Shown piece by piece: positions 1-8,018 of a stretch of DNA of 64,000 nucleotides. This stretch comes from JAIVJG01 sp964236735. Lineage in GTDB: Bacteria; Acidobacteriota; Blastocatellia; Pyrinomonadales; Pyrinomonadaceae. The first letter of the stretch is position 1. Each line of letters opens with the position of its first letter. The notes beneath the pieces were generated by a model. It did no database searches and was not told the DNA's origin. It saw nothing but the letters and a program-made list of their open reading frames with translations. Where the stretch lies: positions 186,001 to 250,000 of the forward strand of contig CAXSFM010000001.1 of the NCBI GenBank assembly GCA_964236735.1, written 5' to 3'. The position numbers were made by a program, and so were the translations under genes.

Positions 1-1
1 T

Positions 2-1243
2 AAAGAGATGGACGGGACGCCATACATCATCTGGCATTCACCGACTGACGCGCGCCGCAAAATCGTCTCGGCCATCGCGGGGAGCGTCGCCGTCATCGGC
101 AATGACGAGCAAGCGGTGCAGGCATGTCTCGCCGTGCGACGCGGCGAGAGACCGAGTCTGGCCGGCCACGATCAATTAGAGACGATGCGCGCGCGTCTCA
201 ATGCAAAGGACGCGCTGGCCTTCGGGTACGCGCCGACGGGTAGCGCGGCCAAGATGGTGGAAATCTTCGCGCCGGCATTCGTGGGACAGTTAACTGAGAA
301 TCCAAACATCCAGAGCGTGCTGGCGGTTCAACTCCCGATTCTGACGAACAAGCTGATCGGGAACGCGGGATGGAGCGCGCGCCTCGTCGCCGGCGACATC
401 GAGGACGATTATTTTCTCGCGCCGACGGATAAGGTCACGAGTGTTTTGAAAGATTCTCTCGCCGCTGCTTCCGTCACAGAGTCGGAGTCGAGCGAAGTTC
501 TCCCGCCTGATGTTGACGAGCTTTCTCGCTACACCTTTCGCGATCCGGCACTCGCGTGGCAGGGATTTTACGCCTCACTCTCAACGCAGGTTGACATCGC
601 ACAGGCGCAGATTATTACACGCGCCCTCGAAGCCTTGCTCAAACCTTATGGCATCGAAGAGCCGCGCGTCTTCCTGAGCGCAGTTGGACAGGAAATCTCC
701 ACCGTTCGTCTTGAGAGCAATAGCGAGACGAAGCTGCTCGTGGTGTCGGTGCGCGACGCAGAAGTTTTGCGTGGTCAAGTACGCGCGCGTCTGGGCAGCA
801 ACGCTCGTCGCCTGCGAGTCGGCGATGATGAAATAATTGTCTCGGACGACCCGGAACGCGGGGCTGCAAGATTCGTCGGAGGCTTTTTGATTTTGGGTGA
901 TGAAGAGGACGTGCGTCACTGTCTGGCGGCACGCGCCGCAGGCCGCAGCCTCAAAGATGAAGAGCGTTTCAAGTCTGCACAGACGACCTTTTCTTCCGAG
1001 CCAGCCTTTGTCACGACGCTGACCAAAGATCATGGCGCGGCCATTTCTACAGTCAGATACATCTCACGTCTGAACGGCTCCGGCGACGCCAGTGTCAGCG
1101 ATGCGGAACTTGAAAAAGCTCAGGAGCGACGCCCGTACAGCGTCAGCGAGACGCATTACACGGGCGAAGGATTTATGAAGATCACGCGCTCATCCTTCGG
1201 GCAACTTGGAGAGATTATCGCGCGCTTCACACGGGACGAATGA
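2..1243 (+). CDS. Uncharacterised protein with internal duplication, 5' end missing
   Basis: The reading frame is open from base 2 with no stop before the first ATG at 8, so the true start lies upstream of the window. The protein has no recognisable catalytic motif and no membrane segment in the visible part. Two similar stretches are visible: one near residues 27-48 (SVAVIGNDEQAVQACLA) and one near 290-312 (GFLILGDEEDVRHCLAA). Both are followed by a K/R- and E-rich helix, which suggests a duplicated module of about 250 residues. The layout recalls DUF3352-like secreted proteins of unknown function, but this is a weak resemblance. It converges on the next gene with a 74-bp gap and no clear terminator. 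Confidence 0.7.
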   Translation, partial: KEMDGTPYIIWHSPTDARRKIVSAIAGSVAVIGNDEQAVQACLAVRRGERPSLAGHDQLETMRARLNAKDALAFGYAPTGSAAKMVEIFAPAFVGQLTENPNIQSVLAVQLPILTNKLIGNAGWSARLVAGDIEDDYFLAPTDKVTSVLKDSLAAASVTESESSEVLPPDVDELSRYTFRDPALAWQGFYASLSTQVDIAQAQIITRALEALLKPYGIEEPRVFLSAVGQEISTVRLESNSETKLLVVSVRDAEVLRGQVRARLGSNARRLRVGDDEIIVSDDPERGAARFVGGFLILGDEEDVRHCLAARAAGRSLKDEERFKSAQTTFSSEPAFVTTLTKDHGAAISTVRYISRLNGSGDASVSDAELEKAQERRPYSVSETHYTGEGFMKITRSSFGQLGEIIARFTRDE

Positions 1244-1317
1244 TGGCAGAATATTGGAGTAGTTTGAGTGGTTGAAATTGACTCGATCTCACCAGCGACG
1301 TGAAATTTTCCAGAATG

Positions 1318-2682
1318 CTACACGGATATTTCGTCGGGATCGAATTGATGTGAGGCCAGCACGGCGCGCATTCCTATCTGCCCAAACAATGTTTCAAGAT
1401 AGGCATTGAAGCGATGCGTGACGTGCGCCAACTCGGTCGCGCCGCGCGCGTTTTCAACTTCATCCGCGAAGCGTTCATAAGATTCCCAATCCTTGTACAT
1501 CAAATGACGCAGGCTGCCCGCACGAAATTCGCCGAGCATTTTCAGAAGCGACGGGAGCGAAGACTCTTCGCGGCACTGTTCAATGCGGCGTACAAGTTGG
1601 AGAAGTTTCCAAATATCTCGACGCAGAGCCAGCGACTGATCGAGTTTGGTCTGGAAAGAATCAAAGAGTTGAAGACCGTCGAGCGTCGGGTCGAACAGAT
1701 GTCCGAGCGCGACGATGGATTGCTGGAAACAGTCTCGCAAAAGACCATGCGCGGTTTCCACTTTCGCATAGACGTGCGGGGGCTGCTGCAACTCGCTCAA
1801 CCCTGTCAGTTCGTGTTCAAAACTTTTCCGCAACTCGATTCTGATGGCATAGGCCGTTCCGTCCAACGCTTCGTGGATGCCAGAGTCTAAATTTTCAATT
1901 GCCAACATGCGCTGCTCGATTACTTCGAGCGCCGTCCGCGTCTCCTCGCGCACGAGCGCAAAAATCGGCAGTGTCATCTTCAGAGGGAGGTCTAATTTTA
2001 ATCTTCCCTGAATTAGTTTCAGATACTCAAGCGCACTGGAGAGAGACAGAAAGAGCTTCAGCAATTCGGAGCCAAGTTCGAGAGGCGTAATCTGTTCAAT
2101 CAACGACAGAAGACGCGCGTGAATCGCAACCGGCGCTTCGCGTTCCATGCTGGCGGAAAGATGCGACACGGCCTCTGAGATTCTCGGCTCGAGTATGTTG
2201 CCGAGATGAGACCATTCGCGAAAGCTGACGCAGTCATCTTCCTTCTTATTATCAACGAACTGATAGACAGTTCTGAAGCTTTCGTATAGCACAACATTTT
2301 CATGATTCCCATTCGCAAGCGGAGCAGCGTCATCACCTTCCAATAAAGACAGAGATGCGGCTTGCCCGTCGGCGATCTTGGTTTCGCCCTCATCAGAGAG
2401 ATGCGATTCCCCGACAAGTTCGACTAAAAGTTCGAGACAGTGCCGCATTGATTCACGCACGATGCGATCTTCGCACTTGAAATTACGTGTTAAAATTTCA
2501 GTGCGTTCGCTTTCGATCAGCGCATGATTACGCACGTTGAAAAAGCTGCGAACTGCGCGTAACCACGTCGCGAGTTCTCGCACGCGCGTGTTGGCGATGA
2601 GCGGTTCTTCTCGCATTCCGGTATTTGTAAGCTGCATCAGCACATCTGTTTGGGTGTTTGTCTCAGACGAGTTCAAGAGCAT
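1318..2682 (-). CDS. Uncharacterised helical cytoplasmic protein (454 aa)
   Basis: This is an intact 454-residue frame with an ATG start preceded by an AGGGAG sequence about ten bases upstream. The composition is rich in Leu, Glu and Arg with long predicted helices. There is no signal peptide, no membrane segment and no motif I recognise. A stretch near residues 115-135 is acidic and probably a linker. It is read towards the 5'-truncated gene and away from rdgB, so it appears to be a single-gene unit. The length of the open frame and its own ribosome binding site support a real gene; the function is unknown. Confidence 0.7.
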   Translation of the reverse strand: MLLNSSETNTQTDVLMQLTNTGMREEPLIANTRVRELATWLRAVRSFFNVRNHALIESERTEILTRNFKCEDRIVRESMRHCLELLVELVGESHLSDEGETKIADGQAASLSLLEGDDAAPLANGNHENVVLYESFRTVYQFVDNKKEDDCVSFREWSHLGNILEPRISEAVSHLSASMEREAPVAIHARLLSLIEQITPLELGSELLKLFLSLSSALEYLKLIQGRLKLDLPLKMTLPIFALVREETRTALEVIEQRMLAIENLDSGIHEALDGTAYAIRIELRKSFEHELTGLSELQQPPHVYAKVETAHGLLRDCFQQSIVALGHLFDPTLDGLQLFDSFQTKLDQSLALRRDIWKLLQLVRRIEQCREESSLPSLLKMLGEFRAGSLRHLMYKDWESYERFADEVENARGATELAHVTHRFNAYLETLFGQIGMRAVLASHQFDPDEISV

Positions 2683-2866
2683 GTGGCATTTACTCCCTGT
2701 TGGTTGTTCGGGCGAATGAGGAATGCGTTGACTGCCGTGTTGGGAGACGGCTCGCCAGATGATTGTAAACGTGAACGGTGGCTGCTGGCAAAAGAATTTT
2801 TCGGACGCTGCGTTTCAACTTGGATTTTCTTAATTCCGTTTGCGCGAAAAGGATTCTGAAAACACT

Positions 2867-3484
2867 GTGGCTGGAATCGTCGAGCTAGTTATCGCAACTC
2901 ATAATGCAGGCAAAGTCAGAGAGCTGACGCAACTACTCGACGGCTTGCAATTGCATTTACGCGATCTGTCCGAGTGGCCGGAGATACTCGAAGTCGAAGA
3001 GACGGGAAATACTTTTGCAGCGAATGCCGTCCTCAAAGCGCGCGGCTACGCGGCACAGACCGGACTCTGGACACTTGCTGACGACTCCGGGCTGGAGGTC
3101 GCCGCACTCAACGGTGCGCCCGGAATTTTCTCTGCGCGCTACGTCGGGACGAACGCTTCTGATGGTGAAAGAATCGCGCGTCTGCTAGATGAACTGGAAG
3201 CGACAGGCGACAGCGAACGCCGCGCGCGTTTCGTCTGTGTGGTGGCGCTGGCGCATCCTTCGACAGATCAAGTCAATATCTTCACAGGAACTTGCGAAGG
3301 CCACATCGCAAGTGCTGCGCGCGGAGCGGGCGGGTTTGGCTACGACCCTGTATTTGTGCCGGACGGCTATGCACGCACATTCGGAGAGTTAACAGTTGAA
3401 ATTAAACAAGAAATTAGCCACCGCTCACGAGCCATTCAACAAGCTCGCGATTATTTGAACGGGCAGCTTCGGATGATCGGGTAA
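2867..3484 (+). CDS. rdgB: XTP/dITP diphosphatase (RdgB/HAM1 family)
   Basis: Hydrolyses non-canonical purine nucleoside triphosphates (XTP, dITP, ITP) to monophosphates, cleaning the nucleotide pool in the cytoplasm. Family hallmarks are present: the N-terminal IATHNAGKVREL nucleotide-binding loop, the LADDSGLEV metal-binding segment, PGIFSARY, GGFGYDPVF and the C-terminal KQEISHRSRA motif. I prefer the GTG at 2867, which gives the usual short N-terminus and about 205 residues with AAAGGA upstream. A TTG at 2840 would add nine residues. It stands alone between a divergent unknown gene and a tRNA. Confidence 0.95.
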   Translation: MAGIVELVIATHNAGKVRELTQLLDGLQLHLRDLSEWPEILEVEETGNTFAANAVLKARGYAAQTGLWTLADDSGLEVAALNGAPGIFSARYVGTNASDGERIARLLDELEATGDSERRARFVCVVALAHPSTDQVNIFTGTCEGHIASAARGAGGFGYDPVFVPDGYARTFGELTVEIKQEISHRSRAIQQARDYLNGQLRMIG

Positions 3485-3559
3485 TGGTGTTTGCATCAAG
3501 CTTGAGGCAGCTTGCATCATTCTCTCTTCTGCGTTAGCTTTGTTTCACTGGCGGATATA

Positions 3560-3636
<77 letters not shown>

Positions 3637-3915
3637 TTACAATCTTTTGCGTCCATCTTTTCACATGGCTTGCTGTTGCTCAGGAAAGCTCAGACTCTCC
3701 AAAGTTTTTAAGCTGCGCTTCGAGACTATTTCGAGAATCAGAGCATATATCCCGCAGAAAGTGGCGATGGCAACGGGCTTTTCGATAATATTTTGATGAA
3801 AAATGGCGAAAAAGTGGCTTTTTTCCGAGACTAAAGGCCGCTTCGTGTGATATATCTGCTGGTGCGAGCTTTTCAAATTTATTCCTTAGGTTACAGGAGG
3901 TTGTCACATCACGTT

Positions 3916-4227
3916 ATGGCGACGACGAAAGCAGGCAAGAAACGCATGTCACAGTCCGAGGTGATTAATCACTTCGCCGAAAAATTTGAGCTGAAACGCG
4001 CTCAAGTCAAAGAAATCTTTGAAGAATTGTCCAATCTCGCCGGTCAGGAAGTGAAGTCGAACGGTGAGTTTGCGCTACCCGGATTTGGTAAACTGGTGCT
4101 ATCTGATCGCAAAGCCCGTGAGGGTCGCAACCCTCAGACCGGCGAAACGATTCAGATTCCGGCCAAGACCACACTTAAATTCCGCCTGAGCAAGGGCATG
4201 AAGGATACTGTGGTTCCAAAGTCATAG
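3916..4227 (+). CDS. HU-family DNA-binding protein
   Basis: Histone-like nucleoid protein that bends and compacts DNA as a dimer. The 103-residue product has the usual HU/IHF layout: N-terminal helices (QSEVINHFAEKFELKRAQVKEIFEEL), then the GFGKL turn and the beta-arm signature GRNPQTGETIQIPA, ending in FRLSKGMKD. The ATG at 3916 gives a normal-length protein. ACAGGAGG ends at 3900, a rather long spacing, so a TTG at 3901 cannot be excluded. A strong hairpin follows the gene, so it is probably monocistronic. A basic MATTKAGKKR leader precedes the HU fold. Confidence 0.93.
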   Translation: MATTKAGKKRMSQSEVINHFAEKFELKRAQVKEIFEELSNLAGQEVKSNGEFALPGFGKLVLSDRKAREGRNPQTGETIQIPAKTTLKFRLSKGMKDTVVPKS

Positions 4228-4270
4228 CACCTACGCTCTGACGCGCTGGACATTCTCTTCAGGATTCGCA

Positions 4271-4339
4271 AAAACTGACTCTGCACGCGAGTTTAAGGCA
4301 TTGCTATGCCTTTCGGAACTCGCGTGCAGAGTCAATTTT
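4271..4339 (+). terminator. Strong intrinsic terminator after the HU gene
   Basis: The arms at 4271-4293 and 4317-4339 are complementary over 23 positions with one mismatch. An inner stem (AAGGCA 4295-4300 with TGCCTT 4307-4312) extends the hairpin. AATTTTCTTTTTA follows on the plus strand and an A-run lies before the left arm, so it could work in both directions. Confidence 0.85.
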
Positions 4340-4344
4340 CTTTT

Positions 4345-4679
4345 TACTATCGCGCTTGATCCGCTAATCATGTAGGTTATTTTCTGAAAATCAGCACATA
4401 ACCCCTACCCTTACCAACCTTTCACATCCAAACATAGACCATCAAAAATTCTTCTGGCTTTTTCAGACTCTCTAGTTTAGAATGCTTGTTTTTCCAGACC
4501 CCCTTATTTCCCTTGATGCATGATAACGCTTAGACGGATGGGGGACTCTCGTGCAAAATTCTTGAGAACTCAAGGTTTAACGCATCTTAGAACTTTGCGT
4601 GTGCATCTAAAATTCATTGTTTAAGAGCCTTCTGTCTTATATTTCCAGAAGGCCGCAAAAATTAAGGAGATGAAGAAAA
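4345..4679 (+). other. AT-rich intergenic leader with small hairpins
   Basis: No gene is seen in these 335 bases, which are clearly richer in A+T than the flanks. Two small inverted repeats lie just before the next gene: CTTGAG-AA-CTCAAG near 4551-4564, and GCCTTCTG (4627-4634) with CAGAAGGC (4646-4653) around an 11-base loop. AAGGAG of the ribosome binding site follows a few bases later. The region probably holds the promoter and a structured 5' leader of the 80-residue gene; no known riboswitch is recognised. Confidence 0.4.
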
Positions 4680-4922
4680 GTGATTACGATTGAGACACAT
4701 CCGCTGGCCGAACGTTTAACTGCCATTGACCACATACAGGCGCGTCGTTACTCGAAATTGATGAGTCCTTCTCTCGACATCGCGACCGAGGGCATTTTGC
4801 GCCATTTGCGTGCTTGTGATCGGATGGATGTTAACCCTGACGTGGCCGCTGTCCGTGAGATTATTGACGACGCCTTGAATGGCCGTCGCGTGTTTGCAGA
4901 GACTTTCAATAACGCCGCTTGA
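4680..4922 (+). CDS. Small uncharacterised protein (80 aa)
   Basis: This 80-residue acidic, helical protein starts at a GTG with AAGGAG about 12 bases upstream. No signal peptide, membrane segment or metal-binding motif is visible. The segment SKLMSPSLDIATEGILRHLRAC followed by a D/E-rich helix could be a small helical bundle, but I do not recognise the family. It sits alone between a long AT-rich leader and a terminator hairpin at 4969, so it is an independent transcription unit. The good start signals and the dedicated terminator argue that it is real. Confidence 0.65.
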   Translation: MITIETHPLAERLTAIDHIQARRYSKLMSPSLDIATEGILRHLRACDRMDVNPDVAAVREIIDDALNGRRVFAETFNNAA

Positions 4923-4968
4923 TTCCTTCGATGGGCTTCTCAGCCACATCGAATACTTTTGAGATGAG

Positions 4969-5000
4969 GACTTCTGCTTCTGTTGAAGCGGAGGTCTTTT
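4969..5000 (+). terminator. Intrinsic terminator after the 80-aa gene
   Basis: GACTTCTGCTTC (4969-4980) pairs with GAAGCGGAGGTC (4985-4996), allowing G-U pairs, around a TGTT loop. TTTTCTCTTT follows directly. Confidence 0.75.
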
Positions 5001-5058
5001 CTCTTTACTACAGCAATGTGTCAGACGTGATACCATTCATCCAATTAACATGGTGTTT

Positions 5059-5131
5059 GCTCCCGTAGCTCAGTGGATAGAGCATCTGCCTTCTAAGCAG
5101 AGGGTCGCTGGTTCGAGTCCAGCCGGGGGTA
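5059..5131 (+). tRNA. tRNA-Arg (anticodon TCT)
   Basis: Acceptor GCTCCCG (5059-5065) pairs with CGGGGGT (5124-5130) including wobble pairs. The D arm is GCTCAGTGGATAGAGC, the anticodon stem TCTGC/GCAGA encloses CTTCTAA, and the T arm is GCTGG-TTCGAGT-CCAGC. The anticodon TCT reads AGA/AGG arginine codons. CCA is not encoded. Confidence 0.95.
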
Positions 5132-5234
5132 TTTCAAAGTGCAAAACTTTGCTCTCAAGTTTGATTTTGAATTCTTCTTTTGAGAACTTGTCAGACGAAG
5201 AATGGTTCGGTACTATGCTTTCGTCAGCGTACAT

Positions 5235-5308
5235 GGCGGCTGTAGTTCAGGGGTTAGAACGCGAGATTGTGGTTCTCGATGTCGCGGGTTCGATTCCCGC
5301 CAGCCGCC
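5235..5308 (+). tRNA. tRNA-His (anticodon GTG)
   Basis: GCGGCTG (5236-5242) pairs with CAGCCGC (5301-5307). The extra G at 5235 (G-1) faces C73 at 5308, the identity pair typical of tRNA-His. The anticodon stem CGAGA/TCTCG encloses TTGTGGT, giving anticodon GTG. The T arm is GCGGG-TTCGATT-CCCGC. CCA is not encoded. Confidence 0.95.
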
Positions 5309-5384
5309 CTTAAAAAATTTCCATTGATGCTTCAGTCATCTGGAAAGTTTACTGCTGTTCCCTTCATCACTCCTCTAGTCTATA

Positions 5385-5398
5385 CGGAGATTTCTCCG
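5385..5398. promoter_or_regulatory. Candidate operator ahead of the BlaI-type repressor gene
   Basis: CGGAGA-TT-TCTCCG is a perfect 6-2-6 inverted repeat located 30 bases before the ATG of the repressor gene. Regulators of this family normally bind dyads in their own promoter, so autoregulation is plausible. The sequence does not match the classical TACA/TGTA site of staphylococcal BlaI, so this rests on position and symmetry only. Confidence 0.35.
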
Positions 5399-5427
5399 AC
5401 ATTGATTTTGGTCAATCGCGCAAACTT

Positions 5428-5913
5428 ATGAGCACGCTCGTGAGGCCGCTCAACACTAATTTTATGAAGATACCTCAATTCACTTTGTTTGGTTTCAGGC
5501 GGCCCCGTGAAATCGTCTGTCAAACGCTCGGGAAGCTCGAACTCGAAGTTATGGAAGAAGTCTGGCGATGCGACGAGGTTAGCGTCGTCAATGTTCAGAA
5601 GGCTTTTAATGATCGTGTGGCATACACCACGATTATGACGACGCTTGACCGTCTTTACAAAAAAGGATTACTTGAGCGACGCAAATCGGGGCGCGCTTTT
5701 CTGTATTCCGCCCGTGTCACACATCGCGAATTCGAGCAAGGTATTGCTGAAGATGTCATTGACGGTTTGCTTGATCGCGACTCTGAGGGTGTCGAACCGT
5801 TGCTCGCGTGTATCGTCGAAACCGTCAGCGAGCGCGACCGCGAATTACTGGACACCTTGTACAGGCTCGTGCAGGAAAAGAGGCGCGAGCTACAGCGACA
5901 GGAGCGTGATTGA
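5428..5913 (+). CDS. BlaI/MecI-family transcriptional repressor
   Basis: Winged-helix repressor of the penicillinase-repressor family. The DNA-binding region lies at about residues 34-95 (LGKLELEVMEEVW, then VAYTTIMTTLDRLYKKGLLERRKSGRAFLYSA, the typical recognition helix and wing). A C-terminal helical dimerisation tail follows. Such repressors are inactivated by proteolysis triggered by a partner M56 membrane protease, and that gene follows directly with a TGATG overlap. The start could also be the ATG at 5464. No beta-lactamase gene lies next to the pair, so the regulated target is not known. Confidence 0.92.
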   Translation: MSTLVRPLNTNFMKIPQFTLFGFRRPREIVCQTLGKLELEVMEEVWRCDEVSVVNVQKAFNDRVAYTTIMTTLDRLYKKGLLERRKSGRAFLYSARVTHREFEQGIAEDVIDGLLDRDSEGVEPLLACIVETVSERDRELLDTLYRLVQEKRRELQRQERD

Positions 5914-6920
5914 TGTTTCTGATACTCGGCATCTGCATCGCGCTGGCATCGCTTTTCATAATCAACGCATTCGCGTCTCTGGTCACCGCTGCCCTCTGGC
6001 ATTTAATCAAGCTTCCCATCCGACGCTGCACAGCGGCCACACGCGCGGCGACGCTTTTTGTGCTTCGCCTGGCTCCTCCCGCCATCTCGCTGATTTGTGT
6101 CACTACACTTTTACTGCCCGCCTACATTGAGCTTGAGCCGCGCGCGACGCAGGAAGTGGTAGGTCTCAAACTTGTGCTTCTGGCTTGCATTTCATTCATC
6201 GGGATGGGGCTTGCCATCTGGCGCGGACTTGCCGCGTGGCGCGCGACGAGACGAATCATCGCGGACTGGTCGCGTCATGCTGAACCCATCAATTTGCCGG
6301 GCGTCTCCTCTCCGGTTTACTTACTTCATCATCGCTTCCCCGTCATCGCTGTGGTCGGAGTTGTTAACCCTCGCATGTTTATCGCCGGGCAGGTTTTCGA
6401 GACGCTCAACACAGAGGAAATTGCGGCGGCGATTGCCCACGAACATGGACATATACATGCACACGACAATCTGAAGCGTGCGTTGCTGCGCGTCTGCCAT
6501 GATGCGCTGACCATTGTGCCGTGGGGACGTTCACTCGAACGTGAGTGGGCGCGAGCCGCCGAAGGCGCGGCGGACGAATATGCCTCTCGTGCCGGCAAGT
6601 CAGTCGCACTCGACCTCGCGGCGGCGCTGGTCAAAATCGCGCGTCTCGCTCCATCCAGCGCCATGCCGATGCTGCCCGCCGGCGCTTTCCTGCTCGGAGG
6701 CGATGAGGGCGGCGTTGAATGGCGCGTGCGCCGGTTACTCAAACTTGCGGCAGCGGGCGTGGGCGTGAGCAAGCTCGAAACTCTGTGGCCCCGAATAATT
6801 ATTTGGTGCGGTCTGTTCATCGTTGCCGCCTTGCCCGTCGCTCTCATCTCCGCGGCGAGTCCGCAGGTGCTGATGGCAACACACGAAGCCATCGAATTTG
6901 TCGTGGCGATTTTAACCTGA
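5913..6920 (+). CDS. M56-family (BlaR1-like) membrane metalloprotease
   Basis: Integral membrane zinc protease, probable signal-activated partner of the upstream repressor. Three or four N-terminal membrane segments (about residues 3-30, 48-73 and 82-107) precede the HExxH zinc motif HEHGH at residues 176-180, with AADEYASRAG further on as the likely third-ligand region. A last hydrophobic segment lies near the C-terminus. Unlike BlaR1/MecR1 there is no extracellular penicillin-binding domain after the last segment, so the signal it senses is unknown. The ATG at 5913 overlaps the repressor stop by one base, which indicates translational coupling. Confidence 0.88.
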   Translation: MFLILGICIALASLFIINAFASLVTAALWHLIKLPIRRCTAATRAATLFVLRLAPPAISLICVTTLLLPAYIELEPRATQEVVGLKLVLLACISFIGMGLAIWRGLAAWRATRRIIADWSRHAEPINLPGVSSPVYLLHHRFPVIAVVGVVNPRMFIAGQVFETLNTEEIAAAIAHEHGHIHAHDNLKRALLRVCHDALTIVPWGRSLEREWARAAEGAADEYASRAGKSVALDLAAALVKIARLAPSSAMPMLPAGAFLLGGDEGGVEWRVRRLLKLAAAGVGVSKLETLWPRIIIWCGLFIVAALPVALISAASPQVLMATHEAIEFVVAILT

Positions 6921-7342
6921 TTACAATAGCTCAATTGTCAGGCAGATTGTCCGTCAATCACACTCTTTTATAAATCCACCATAACAAGCATCGGCGTCAC
7001 AATTCTGGCGGCGAATTTTCTTTTGCGGCGGTTACCACAATCGAGTTTCGTGGCATTGCAGCTAAAGGTCGCGATATTCCGGCTAATTATCCCATACGGA
7101 GACAGCACCGAAATCAGTTCTGGAAATTATTGCTGATTGATGTTAGTCTGCGAATTGGGCGGCATGTTTGAATAAACTTTCTCGTTAACCCCCAATTTCT
7201 CGACGAGAAGTAGATGCTCAGACTGTTCTGTTGCCCCGGTGGATACTTTTTAAGAAATGCTATCCGCACACAATCGCTTGCCTTTTCTCACCTCATTGAT
7301 CGTGTCCGCTTAACTTGGTTCGGCCTTAAATCAGGAATGCCT
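6921..7342. other. Intergenic region, no gene seen
   Basis: About 420 bases separate the M56 gene from the next secreted protein. No convincing coding frame, RNA or repeat is seen. A longer frame reading into the next gene from 7214 lacks a ribosome binding site and contains no signal peptide at its start, so I treat this stretch as promoter and leader DNA. Confidence 0.4.
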
Positions 7343-7924
7343 ATGATGTTGATGACCCGATTTTTTCTCGTCACTTTTCTGCTCGTCGTGTGCGCCTCTT
7401 CGAGCTTTTCCCAGAAACGTTTTTGCCCAAAGCCCCCGCCGTCACCCTTTAAGCACAGCGGGGAAATTGTCACGAGCTTTGACGCCTCCGTACACAAGAT
7501 GCGTGCGACGCTCGAACATCCGAACGTTCTCGGCAAAGGCCTTGACACGCTCTACCTGACCGCGACATTCGTCTATCAAGACTCGCAGCATCCAACCCCG
7601 CCGACGCTGGACATCAGCTTTATCTCAACTTCGCTGGTTCCCAAATACCGTGCGACGCATGATTTAATCTTCTTCTGCGACGGCCAACAGCACGCGCTCA
7701 GGTCTGTGCCCCGCTACCAATCACGCACCGACGATCAAGGCACAATTTACGAGGCCACGAGGGTCACGCTTTCCTACGAAGATTTAATGGCAATCACGCA
7801 TTCAAAAAAAGTTGCGGCGCGTCTCGGCCAGACCGAGTTTGAGATGACTAATGACCATCTCGAAGCGCTCAGAGAACTCGTCAACATGCTTGCCCCCTCG
7901 CCCGGACGCTGGCGCGCGGAATAG
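7343..7924 (+). CDS. Uncharacterised secreted protein
   Basis: The N-terminus MMLMTRFFLVTFLLVVCASSS followed by a short polar stretch is a clear signal peptide, with cleavage probably after SFSQ. AGGA lies six bases before the ATG at 7343; an ATG at 7337 and a longer frame from 7214 are less likely. The mature part is about 170 residues with no motif I recognise. Alternating hydrophobic and polar residues and segments such as LDTLYLTATFVYQDS suggest beta structure. A strong hairpin follows the stop and separates it from the convergent VWFA gene. Confidence 0.7.
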   Translation: MMLMTRFFLVTFLLVVCASSSFSQKRFCPKPPPSPFKHSGEIVTSFDASVHKMRATLEHPNVLGKGLDTLYLTATFVYQDSQHPTPPTLDISFISTSLVPKYRATHDLIFFCDGQQHALRSVPRYQSRTDDQGTIYEATRVTLSYEDLMAITHSKKVAARLGQTEFEMTNDHLEALRELVNMLAPSPGRWRAE

Positions 7925-7939
7925 TTTCGGACAAAATAA

Positions 7940-7994
7940 AAAAGGCAAAAGCGGATGAAGACATAGTCACTGTCTTCATCCGCTTTTGCCTTTT
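7940..7994. terminator. Bidirectional terminator hairpin
   Basis: The arms 7940-7963 and 7971-7994 are perfectly complementary over 24 bp around a 7-base loop. An A-run precedes and a T-run follows, so it can terminate both convergent genes. Confidence 0.9.
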
Positions 7995-8018
7995 AACTGT
8001 CTAACTCACACCTTCAAC

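Noticed and set aside
5050..5313. 87-residue frame over the tRNA genes
   Set aside because: The frame is made mostly of tRNA-Arg and tRNA-His sequence and is not a protein gene.
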